Positions 1 to 11,500 of a DNA stretch of 64,000 nucleotides are shown in pieces. The stretch spans positions 2,577,501-2,641,500 of the forward strand of contig CM075186.1 in assembly GCA_037577475.1 (NCBI GenBank). The letters run 5' to 3'. Below the pieces are notes generated by a model, which was not told where the DNA came from, did no database searches, and saw only the letters and a list, made by a program, of their open reading frames with translations. Each line of letters starts with the position of its first letter. Within the stretch, counting starts at the first letter, position 1. Source of the stretch: Chaunax sp. Z400. Lineage: Eukaryota; Chordata; Actinopteri; Lophiiformes; Chaunacidae. The translations under genes and the position numbers were made by a program.

Positions 1-850
1 AACTTACATGTGTTTCTGATGTATGTTTACAGACAGACGGACAGATTGATTAGAATGAAAATAAAAGTTGTCTAATCCTGATCAGAGTTAAGCCCTACTG
101 CATATATCCCAGCATGCATTGGGGAAAGAGACCACATTCATGACATGTCACCAATCTCTGGGCTGCCACTGGATTTATTTAATTTACCAGACAGCTGCTC
201 TATTATTCCACCGCCGTGATGTCTTCATGTTTAAGGACAGAAGAACTCAAAGAATGGGTTTTATTCCATCTCTCTGAGGCAGTAATTTGACGTGCAGGTG
301 ATGCACATTCCAGCACCACCCTGGGCTGTTGGTGGTATCACCCTAATTGATGACTTCTCCGGCTGCCGGTGACGTCGCACCAATAGCATCACGCCATGAA
401 GTAACTCCACTCCAATTCACATGCACTTTAGGAGGCTCTGCGCTGCTCACACCGCACAGCCCGCTGCAGCCACGCACAGGCAAATCCTGCATCTTCTCTG
501 CAGGACTAACTACACTAGAAACGATGCTCCGACAAATGCAAGAAAAGTTACGTAATCAAGCACCATGTGAGGGCAAATAGTCCAGGGGGTGGCAATACTG
601 CAACAGAATGGAGTCAAACCTCTCTGCAGTCCAAAAACCAGTCAGCAGGCCACCAGCACTGGAACCAGGAAGAAGGGGGAAGCTGAGGAACTGGATGCAA
701 GTGTGGATGCGAATGTTGTCAAGTGATGAAAATAGCAACTTCCCTCTCTGCATGATGAAAACACATTTGATGCACGCGGACATCCGACAAACCAAACCCC
801 GCCAAACAAGCACTTCACCAGCCTTCATCCGCCTCCAGCAGACCGCTTAC
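1..850. other. Single-copy left flank, no gene recognised
   Basis: This stretch shows no repeat-unit homology and no ORF I would trust. The short ORFs present have no recognisable domain. If the two candidate exons at 851-1152 are real, this is the intron downstream of their second exon, because a good donor (GTAAGC on the minus strand) lies at 845-850. Confidence 0.4.
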
Positions 851-1152
851 CTCCGATTGTGACCCGCTCTGTCTTTCTTCCCCTTCGGCCTCCTCTTCCT
901 GGCCTGGATGGCCATCACTGCCGGGGCGAGGTTGCGTTTATCCACGGGCATTACCGACGTCCGGGGGAAGGGTGTTGTAGGGGGGGACGGGGGAGAGAGA
1001 ACAAACATCATCAGGCTCTAAAGCTGGCTGGCACCGCATGCCCCGGTTTGGCTTTCTACACGTCCGCCACCTCGCACGTTAAATAGAGCCAAGGGGAGGT
1101 GACATGCAGGCAGAGAAGAGGCTGAGGGATACGCACCTTTCCTGGAGCTCAT
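851..1152 (-). CDS. Two candidate 5' coding exons of an unidentified gene
   Basis: On the minus strand an ATG at 1152-1150 opens a 16-nt coding piece (1137-1152, MSSRK plus one base). It ends at a donor AAAG|GTGCGT. A candidate acceptor CCCCGGCAG at 918-920 begins a second exon (851-917) that continues in phase as VMAIQARKRRPK and then a basic tail, ending at donor GGAG|GTAAGC. The joined peptide is 27 residues plus two bases. It is rich in Lys and Arg, like a nuclear-localisation segment. I do not recognise the gene. Support is the matching splice phases and consensus sites; the rest would lie left of the window. An upstream ATG at 1286-1284 with its own donor at 1225-1224 could be an alternative first exon. 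An alternative reading is chance splice-like signals in a GC-rich promoter. Confidence 0.4.
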
Positions 1153-1300
1153 GTTTCCTCCTCTTCCCCTCAGCAGGAGCAGCTCGATAACAGCCCAAAT
1201 CTCTCTTTCTCTCTCACACACTCACCTCTACCTAAAGACGGCACGCGCTCCCTCTGCCGTCTGAGGCGGGAGCCGCGTGCGGCCATGACTGCATGTTTTA
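1153..1300 (-). promoter_or_regulatory. GC-rich 5' UTR/promoter-like stretch
   Basis: The sequence around 1140-1290 is GC- and CpG-richer than the AT-rich DNA on its right. It carries a pyrimidine-rich run and sits directly upstream of the candidate ATG at 1152. This is the usual look of a vertebrate CpG-type promoter or 5' UTR. No TATA box is evident. The call is inferred from composition and position only. Confidence 0.3.
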
Positions 1301-1949
1301 ATTTGAATGTATTTATTCGTTTCAAATATGGAAATTTAAAAAAAGAAAAATCGAAAAGAGGGAGCCTGTTGCATTCACTTAAGAAAAAAATGCTCTTTTT
1401 TTCTGATTTAACAATAATTATCTCGTTGATTCAGAAAAACAGAGCAGGATTTTATTTTTTCATGAAAAGTTTTCCCAGAATTTTGAAATAATTGTCTCAT
1501 TAATTCAGAAAAACTTGAACGCCCCAATCAGAGCCTACAGGTGGATGCTGGGGTGGCGGTGGTGCTGAAAGTGCAGCAGCAAATCCTGTGGAGCAGCAGC
1601 AGCATCGACAGGCAGTGGGAGAGACGAGAAAATTGTGGCACCTTAAATAGACCGCCAAATTTGGGAGAGTGTGTTGATGACGTTTGAGGACTGTCATATT
1701 CATATGTGTGTTCACAGCAGTGCAGCTTGAGTTGTCTGCCTCTACTAACTCGCAGGCTTCGCTCCATTTCTTCTATTATTGTGTCTCTCATACGAAACTT
1801 TCAGAAAATTTAAATTTAAGATCAAACAAAGTCAACCCACACTGTAAAAAATGTCCACAAAAAGTCCCTCCTTCACTGTGACAAAGACAAGCGCAGCGTT
1901 TCATCTAAAGTTGAACATTTTTCAACTTTCGCCGACCACCAAAAAACAC
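1301..1949. other. AT-rich single-copy spacer next to the array
   Basis: No gene is supported here. A 28-nt segment occurs twice with three differences (1413-1440 and 1487-1514), a small local duplication. Homology to the tandem units begins at about 1950, where the sequence changes from unique to the recurrent segment that starts ATGTTCAGCGCTCAG. Confidence 0.5.
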
Positions 1950-2379
1950 CAGATGTTCAGCGCTCAGTGCAGAAAAGACGCTCAGCGCCTCGTCACACTA
2001 CTGGCGTTTGTAGCGTAGTGTAAATACGCACCGTTCCCATTGCAAATAATTAAACCAATACGCTGGCCTCAGGAAAAAATGGTGGCCCTAACAATTATTG
2101 TGAGGATCGTTGGGCCATGGCGGAGGTTTGCACTGTCCAAGCGCTCTTGTTTTAAGATCCGACACAGTTTATTGTGAGACACATACTAAAATAGAAGAAA
2201 TCAGGAACAGGTTCAATACCTTTTTACAGCACTGAGTATCATTGTGATGCTAAAAAGGCAAAAACTCCAGCATTACTTGCAGTATTGGGAACAACTTTAT
2301 TGCTTGCTCATTTCTACAATATCATTATGATGCTGAAAGAGTATTTCTTGCAGTCCTAGATACCATCTGCTTAAACATG

Positions 2380-2456
2380 CTAAACATGTCTCTGTCTCCA
2401 GGGATTAAACCATTGTAGGACTCTTGTGAGATGCCACTGGGTGGTTTTCTCCACAT
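2380..2456 (-). pseudogene. Relic last exon of G1
   Basis: This segment matches the terminal coding exon of the other copies, with an acceptor at 2457 (TTCCAG on the minus strand), stop TAG at 2380-2382 and AATAAA at 2296-2301. In G1 the preceding exon has lost its GT donor, so it probably cannot be joined in the usual way. The partial unit also lacks a 7-bp segment (near 2083) that is present in the other units. Confidence 0.5.
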
Positions 2457-2555
2457 CTGGAAGAAAAGGAAAGTCAACGTTAGATTTAAGTTGTGTTCAA
2501 CTGAAAAACGTGGCCTTGAAAATCTGTGGCTGTCCATCTGTTGCGACCAATGCTG

Positions 2556-5500
2556 TCAGTCTGTGAGTCTGTCTTTGAGACGCTGGTTCTCCTCCTGCGC
2601 CTGAAACACACCTTCCTCAGCTCTATTCAGGCGAGACGTCAGTCTTTTACGATTACAACGCTCAACTATCAGGTGGGTTTTTACCGTATCCAACTCAGAC
2701 TTTAGAGAGGACATCTGGTTATCGCATCCGAGCCGAGCGTCTTCAAGCTGCTTCTTCAAGGCCTCCATCTCAGTACCAAATTTGACCTGCAGGGCTTCCA
2801 GCTGCTCCTGTAAGGTATCATTCGGCAACTCCTCCTCCGTCTGGCTGGCCTGAAATGAAGCCAATGAACAAGATGAGATTGTTTTGATAGGATAGGCTGT
2901 CTTAACAGAATTTAATTCCTATAGTTAGAGTATATGTTTTGTGGCAGTCCACCAAATTATTTGGAGCTGTGTGCTGTGAGCTGGAATTCGTAGGTACGAA
3001 CTAATTCCACATGGTCTCAACACAGCAGTTTAAACTGTAGATTATTTACTTTGCCGTCTCACTGACCATTAAACACATTAGTTGTTCTTTCTATGAATCA
3101 GAAATGTATTCACCTTCTCCTCAGTGGGACGTTGGTGCAACACAGATGGCCTTTTTTCCTTCTTGGGACGGTAGTTGTGGATCACATAGGCACAACTACA
3201 AGAGAGGCAAGACATTGTAAATGAATCCCACAAATTGGGAAGTTGGGATTTTCTCATGGACAGAGCTATGCTATCAGTTTCCCTCTGTTTCCACTTATTA
3301 TGCTAAGGTATTTGGATGAAGTGATTTTTCAGGGAACTTGCATAAAAAATATTGTTAATTTTGCATAAGGATCATGCTGCTATAGGTGCAGCAGCCTCTC
3401 AAAAACTGTTAATTATACTAAATTATCCCTGAATTCTATGGATCAATATGGTTGAAATAAAATGGAAATATTGATCCAGCTCTGTTGCATATATAGCGGG
3501 TTTCGTACTCTCTCTCTCGTGCGTTGTGTTTTAATAATGCACCCAGTCTGTCATCTTTCGCTCCACACGCCATTTATTTCCTGGCAAAACATGGTGGTAA
3601 GTTCCAGTCTCTCACAGCACAGCAATGCAGAACCACACGGTAGCTTCAACATGGCAGACTCCTCATTTAGCACATTAAATAAAACCATATCATCTTATAA
3701 CACAGTTAAACATGTACCTGGCAAAACATGGTGGTAAGTTCCAGTCTCTCACAGCACAGCAATGCAGAACCACACTAAAATGAACAAATAATTGCATTAC
3801 TATTCCGATATGCAGGCAGCCGCACGAGGGGTTCGCTTCATGCTAACGCTAGATTAGCGACATACATTAACTCATAAAATAAACATTTCTCGCCCATTTT
3901 GAGACCTTTGAACGTACAATAAACATAAAATGCACACAACAGAAATGTCTCACATACGTCAGGCAAATTAAAAACCGGGTTAACCAACGAAATAAGGTCA
4001 GAAAAAGGCAGAACATAACACCATCGACCTACCGGTAGCTTCAACATGGCAGACTGCTACCTGAGAACGGGTTTCCCCGTGAAGTCTGCCGGAGTAGGGA
4101 GGCGTTCATGTGTGCCAAACAAAAGGTAGTAATTTACGGCACTTTAAAAATATATGTATAAAACAAGAAATAAGACAGTAACTGCAAGTGGAATCATTAA
4201 CCATGCTACACTCCCCCCTGCTGATCTCCACTTGCTCATACAGGCTACCCCAAAATCCAACTTGAGCTGTGAGAATACCCCAAACAAAAACACACCAGGT
4301 ACTAACAACGTCACATTAGGTGGTGAAATAAAAAAAAACAAAAAAACAAACACATTACCAAAGCGTGTATTTCAGTGTAGACAACTGACACTAAGCATTC
4401 CAGTCTTGTGACTATTCCTGAGGAATTAGAATGTGGAAAGGTTGCAAAGCCTTCCGGCACCCATAGGATAAACATGCCCATATACATGTTACATTAGTTA
4501 GCATCACATCTCTTAATAAAAATACACATATTTACACCTGGGCCTACACATCACATCATGGCACGCACAGGTTACCAAATCCCTGAAAAACAAAAACAAA
4601 TCTCCCCCACACACAAATACGTGTTCAATTAAAGTCACACATGTACATTTAAACCTCAATGACCAGTAAGAACTTTCTGGTGCATTTGTTGAATAAACCT
4701 AACAACAGGTCTAACGACTCTTCCATATCTTGACCTTACACCCAGTGTCCTGTCACTGAAAAGAGTACGCACTGGTCCTGACGCAACTACAGAACCTGCA
4801 CTAGTGGTCAGTGCATCAACCGGAGGTGCAGAGGAAACAGGTCGGGAGTCAGGCAAAGTAGCAGAACTGTCAATGTCTACAGTCGGTACACCGGTGTCCG
4901 GCTGTGCAGGTTGGTCTACAGCCATCAGGTCAGCATCAGTTGGAACCTTAGCCATAGCAGTCAACTGATCTCCACCGGTGGCTGGGAGTCGGGAAATCCA
5001 TGACACAGTCCTGTCCTCAGGTCCGCAGTCGGGCAAGGCCACAGAACTCTCATCGTCCACATCCAGTACAGACTCATCCACACAACCATCTGTCAGGTAA
5101 CTGACAGCGGAACCACAGTCCTCAGGGTCTGTTGGGATGGGTAGGAAATTCACAGGCATGATGAGATTTCTGTGGACCACTTTCTCCTGCTTTGTGTCAC
5201 AGTTCTTAAGCTTGAAGGTGTGAGTGTTCTCATATTTCTCTACAACAGTGTAGACGTGTCCCTCCCAGCGATCAGCCAACTTCCTTCTGCCTCTCTCACC
5301 CTTGTTAGCTAAAAGGACCTTATCTCCAACATCCACTGGTTCACCCTTCAGCTTGCGGTTGTACAGGTTAGCTTGCCTCTCCTGCTGTTTTGTGGCTGAG
5401 ACTTGGGCGATCTTAACAGCCTCTGCCAAATCACGTCTGAGACACTGGACATAGGTATCATAGTCCACCGCCTGGTCATCCAAGAGCACAGACTCAAACA

Positions 5501-8500
5501 TCATGTCAACAGGCAGCCTGGGGGTCCTGCCAAACATGAGCTGAAAAGGGGCGAAGCCAGTGGTCTCGTGTACTGTGGCATTATATGCGAAGGTGAGAGA
5601 TCTCAAAAGCTGGGGCCATCTGTGTTTGGCCTTAGGCGGCAGGGCTCTTATCATATTCCCAAGGGTGCGATTGAACCTTTCAACTACTCCGTTGCCCATG
5701 GGGTGGTAAGGAGTTGTATGAGATTTTTCGACACCAGCAACTTCGAGCATCTCTGCGATCAGGTTGCTTTCAAAATTCGCCCCTTGGTCTGAGTGTACCC
5801 GCTCAGGAAAGCCATAGACACAGAAGAAGTTGTTCCAGAGCTGCTGGGCAACAGCTTTAGCCGACTGGTTGGGACAGAGGTAGGCTTGAGACAGCTTAGT
5901 AAAATGGTCAGTGACTACCAGTACATCAAGAGACCTGTTGTTGGAGTCCTCCGCAGACCAGAAGTCGATGCAAACCAACTCGAGAGGTCTGGAGGTCTTA
6001 ACACTCTCAAGCGGTGCTCTAGCCTCAGGTTCTGGAGACTTGCTGAATACACATCGACGGCAGCGCTGTACATACTCCTTGACATCGGCTTCCATCCTAA
6101 GCCAATAGAAACGCTGTCTAGCCAGGTAGAGAGTCCGCCTCTGTCCCTGATGACCTGCCACATCATGGACACCTCTCAGAACTTTCTCCTTTAAGGTAGA
6201 GGGCACAACATACTGGAAGGTCGTCACCCTTGTCACAACATCCTTAGAAGTGCGATACAGCACACCGTTCTTGATAGTGAGCTTGTCCCAGTGTCTAAGA
6301 AGACGCAGAGCATCGACAGGTTCATGTTGGCGTTCACGTCTTGACGGCCTTCTCTGCCGTTCCAAAAAGTGAAGCACCCGACTCAAGCAGGGATCAGCAT
6401 GTTGTTTATCCCATAGCACTTCCCTAGGTAAGGGGCGGAAATCAGACATCTCTGGTGGTTGAATGGACTGAATGATTTGAGGCAAGCAGAGGGCATGAGG
6501 TGGCAGGCACTCTTGGTCTAAAGACTGCTCCAGTACAGCTGACACAGCCTTTGCAGAGATAGGTTGAACATGGGGCTTCCCTACTATATTGTTGAACACC
6601 ACTGGGAAGGAAGGGTGCGCTTGTAGCCGACTCAAAGGATCACAGGACAGACGAAAAGTGTCCTGCACACAGTCAAGGTCCCAGGCATTTGCTTCCTCCA
6701 GGAGGGCACCATAGGGGACTTTTGTGAGGCGATGGAGCATGCTTGGTTGCACAAATGGCTCACGGCTGAGTGCATCCGCCACCACATTCTTAGGTCCGGG
6801 AATGTACCTGATATCAAAGTCAAATGGGGCGAGCCTCGAGACCCATCTCTGCTCGCAGGCATCAAGCTTCGGTTTACTGAGGAGGTATGTCAGGGGGTTG
6901 TTGTCAGTCCAGATGGTGAATGGGTGACCCCTAAGCCAGTGACTGAACTTATCACAGACAGCCCATTTGAGCGCGAGGAACTCCAGCCTGTGAGCGGGAT
7001 ATCGCGACTGGGCATAATTGAGTGATTTACTCGCAAATGCGATGGGCCTGGCAATGTCATCACCCTCACCCAGTTGCGACAATACAGCACCGAGGCCATT
7101 GGAGGAGGCATCAACAGACAGCAGGAAGGGCTTACTGAAGTCAGGATGGGCAAGGGTGACATTGTCCAACAAAGCCTGCTTCAGTTTCTTGAAAGCGTTG
7201 CTACATTCCGGAGTCCAGTCAGTGGAGGAGAGCTTCCTAGGTGCAGGTGATCCCTTTTTGTTTTTAGTCTGTCGCGGTCTCTTTCCACCAGAGGTCAGGG
7301 CAAAAAGGGGTTTGCTGATCTGAGAGTAGCCCTCAAAATATTGTTGATAGAATCCAACCATTCCAAGGAATGACCTTATCTTGGAGGGAGATGGTATGTT
7401 GGAGCCCTCATCCATCAAATCTGTCTCAGTCAGGTCCACAATAGCCTTTACTTTTTCAGGGTCCGTACAGATGCCATCCTTCCTCACAATGTGTCCTAGA
7501 AACTTGACAGACAGTCTCATGAAATGACACTTTTTGGGAGCCAGTTTCAGGTTGTGTACCTTTAGCCTCTCAAACACCATCTCCAGTCTCTGCAGCGCCA
7601 GCTGTTCACTGGGGGCAAAAACGAGGATGTCGTCCAGGTAACATAGGAGGCTCAAGAAGTTTTGATCGCCGAAGATAGTCATCATCATCCTCATGAACGT
7701 GGCTGGACTGTTGCAGAGGCCCTGCGGCAGCCTATTGTACTCATACAGTCCAAAAGGAGATGTAAATGCAGTGAACTTCTTGTCCTCCTCATGAACCTCC
7801 ACATTGTAGTACCCTGAGGTTAAGTCCATCGTTGAGAAGAAGGCGTTCCCCCCAAGGGCAGCCAAGGAATCTGCTTGGTGAGGCAGAGGGTGCGCGTCTC
7901 TGATAGTACGGGCATTCAGCCACCGGAAATCTGTGCAGAGCCGCAGATCCCCATTCTTCTTCCAAACTAGTACAAGTGGTGAGGCATACTCACTTGTAGA
8001 CTTCCTAATGATGTCTCTCTCCTCCATTTCATTTAAAGCCATTCTCAGCTTTTCATAGTGAGATGGAGACAGGCGACGATAGGGGAGTCTGAAGGGTTTG
8101 CTGTCACTTAGCCGGATGCGGTGGACAAAGTCTTTGGCTTTTCCGCAGTCTAAACTGTGGCGGGAGAAAATGGACTCATACCTGGCCACCAGGTCAGCAA
8201 GCTTTGACTTCCAGAATGGAGACAGTTGACTTGAGTCAATGTCAATGTCCTGCAGTCCCAAATCACGGAGAGTCGAGCTACCAGGTCTAGGTACAGAGCA
8301 CTGCGAGTCAACAGTCAAGCTTTTCTCACTGCCTGTGTCAGTCAGATTCACTGTCCTGGTCACTGTACACTTCACATCGTCATGTTGGTCGTTTACATAT
8401 AAGTAGTCAGTGTCAAAGTCCTCTAGCGCAACACATGAGGACACATCAGCAATCTTGCAGTTGCGTCTCAGAGTCACTGGTTTAGTGGAGGGGTTAATGG

Positions 8501-11500
8501 CTCTCACTGGGACCCATCCGTCACCCCATAATGGAGTGACAACTCGTCCTACCACAATTGTCCGTGGCACTGTCCGTGACTGGCTTGGCTCCACTATGAC
8601 TGTGCTGCCAGCGGAAAGACAGGCGTGGCTAGGCAAACGACCCCAAATTAAGTGTTCCTTCATGGGTTCCAATGTTACAGCATGCTTCAGTTTGACAGTG
8701 CCCACTATGTCAGAGCTCTCACTGCCTCTCCATTCCTCCACATTGGCCAATAGCTGCAGCAGGTTTGCTTCCTCCTCAGAGGGCTGATCTGACAGGGACA
8801 CTTTCTCCCAGAAATCGCCAGAACACTTCAGCACCCGAATGAGATGCTTTATGACATTGCTGCCCAGAATGAGATCATCACTTTGGCCATGTACAATGAG
8901 TGTGGGGACGGAGATTTGGCAGTCAAATACTTTCATTTGGAGTTCACACACTCCAACAGGGTTCGTTCTCAACCCTCCACATCCAACTAGGACAACTGAA
9001 GTGGGTGAGATGGAGTCCTGGGAAACAACTTGAGCCTGCTCCAAGACTGGAAGCATACGAGAACTCACGGAACACGCCATCGAGCCACTGTCCAACATGG
9101 CCCGCAGCTCCACAGCATCTTGAACCAAGACATTAGTGTAGAAAAGTCTGTCTGTTGTGGAAAGTCTCTGGGTGTTCTGAAATATCACTATGGAGTCATC
9201 ATCTGATGAAGCACAAAACTGTGAATAAACAGACTCAAGGTCAACATTCTCTTCATCTTGTGGGGACATGTTATCTGGCCCTCCACTTGTCCCCTGCACA
9301 TGTGGGCCAGTTAGTTTCCCTGCTGATTGAGCTCACCAGATTGAGTACCAGGTGAGTCAGGCACAGGGGTGGGGCACGTCACTGCCTGATGCCCAGCCGC
9401 ATGGCAGCGGAAGCACAGACGCTCACTCCTACAGTGGGATTGTGTGTCATGATTGTCACTCCCACATATGACACATGGACCACGAGGCCTGTTGCGCCTG
9501 TCAGTTCCCAATCTCTGTGGTCCAGGACGTTGAGAAGCCTCTCTTTTCAGTAAGCGCTCAAGAAGAGTGATAACATGTCCGAGTGACTGACCTTCATCTG
9601 AAGATTGTCTATTGGGGGCACTTGTGTGAGGGGTCGAGGGTTTCTCTGTAGTCTGAACATGGCTTTGTAACATCACTGAAGCCTGAGTGGATTGCAAGCT
9701 GTCCGCTGGGTGTGCAGGTTGGCGCTGCCGGAGACGCCTTTTACGGTGATGTTCATCCAGCCGCACTTGAACGTCAGAGGCAGTCCACTCCTCTAGCGGC
9801 TTGCAACTGAAGACTGGTGAAAGTTCAGGGTCAGGGCAATGAGTGATGAACATGACTGTCACTTCCCGTGAAGGGTTGTCAAGGGTTTTGCCTTGTCTCT
9901 TCAGCCCATCTATGGCATTGTCAATAGCTTTGTTAAGCCGAATCCAGTAATCCACAGCAGTCTCAGTAGGGTGTGGTTTTGTGTCATAAAAGTCAGCGAG
10001 GGGCATGAAAGAGGTCACAGAGTCACCAAAGTGCTGTTTAAGTATGTCAAACACAGGTTGTGGCCCTGACTCCAAGTCTAAGGAAGGTCTACTACGGAGT
10101 CCGACACTCACAACATCCCGCGCCCTCCCTCGTAGCTTGGCCAGTACCTCGTCAACCTGGGTACACAGATCAATGCCCCGTCTACCAAGATAATTCCTCA
10201 TAGCTTCTTCCCACTCAGAGACTGTAAGTCTGTCGCTCTTGTCCCCCCTAAAGGGGTGTGGTTCATAACTGTCATGGGTGACTGTCAGGTTAATCTTAGA
10301 AAGATCAGGTGTGGTTAAATGTGACATGCTAACTTCACTAGCTGGGACAGACTTAAGACATGAGACGATGTTTTCACTTATACTAGCCCCTATCTGTTTC
10401 ACTAAGTCAGTGAGAACAGTCACAGGAACATGTTCAACATTTTGACTGGAAGGAGCAGGTTGTCCCTCCTTTACATCATCACATAACCGATGATCCACAT
10501 TAGCATGGTAAGGAGTAGATGTGGCATGTCTACCCTCTGTGAGCCCACCCATAGTTGGAAGCTGACTAAACCACAACCTAGAACCCCTGCCAAAACCTGA
10601 CACATTTGGTACATCCATTGTCAATGAAAAGAGAGGGATTTTTTTTTTTTTTTTAGTTCTCCATACGTAATGAATTAGTCCATATAAGTAATACACAGTA
10701 GGCTATAAGCCACGACAGTGACACACCAGTGAAGCAGTGTGAGGAGGAGTACTTCCCACGTCGTCGATTCCGCAGCAACCCCGGTTCGAATCCGGGTCAC
10801 GGCACCATTATAGCGGGTTTCGTACTCTCTCTCTCGTGCGTTGTGTTTTAATAATGCACCCAGTCTGTCATCTTTCGCTCCACACGCCATTTATTTCCTG
10901 GCAAAACATGGTGGTAAGTTCCAGTCTCTCACAGCACAGCAATGCAGAACCACACGGTAGCTTCAACATGGCAGACTCCTCATTTAGCACATTAAATAAA
11001 ACCATATCATCTTATAACACAGTTAAACATGTACCTGGCAAAACATGGTGGTAAGTTCCAGTCTCTCACAGCACAGCAATGCAGAACCACACTAAAATGA
11101 ACAAATAATTGCATTACTATTCCGATATGCAGGCAGCCGCACGAGGGGTTAGCTTCATGCTAACGCTAGATTAGCGACATACATTAACTCATAAAATAAA
11201 CATTTCTCGCCCATTTTGAGACCTTTGAACGTACAATAAACATAAAATGCACACAACAGAAATGTCTCACATACGTCAGGCAAATTAAAAACCGGGTTAA
11301 CCAACGAAATAAGGTCAGAAAAAGGCAGAACATAACACCATCGACCTACCGGTAGCTTCAACATGGCAGACTGCTACCTGAGAACGGGTTTCCCCGTGAA
11401 GTCTGCCGGAGTAGGGAGGCGTTCATGTGTGCCAAACAAAAGGTAGTAATTTACGGCACTTTAAAAATATATGTATAAAACAAGAAATAAGACAGTAACT

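Noticed and set aside
2556..2864. Coiled-coil ORF starting MASFQ as a separate small protein
   Set aside because: The first five codons lie before a good acceptor (CATTTCAG|GCC). In G10 the same spot reads MVSFQ, which fits intron drift. It is exon F.
5403..7323. Several plus-strand ORFs of 65-133 codons
   Set aside because: They are antisense shadows of the pol frame, with no domain or start context.
10770..10807. Partial tRNA-His gene or pseudogene on the plus strand
   Set aside because: It includes the non-genomic CCA, abuts the LTR by one base and lacks a proper 5' half. It is the retrotransposon's primer site.
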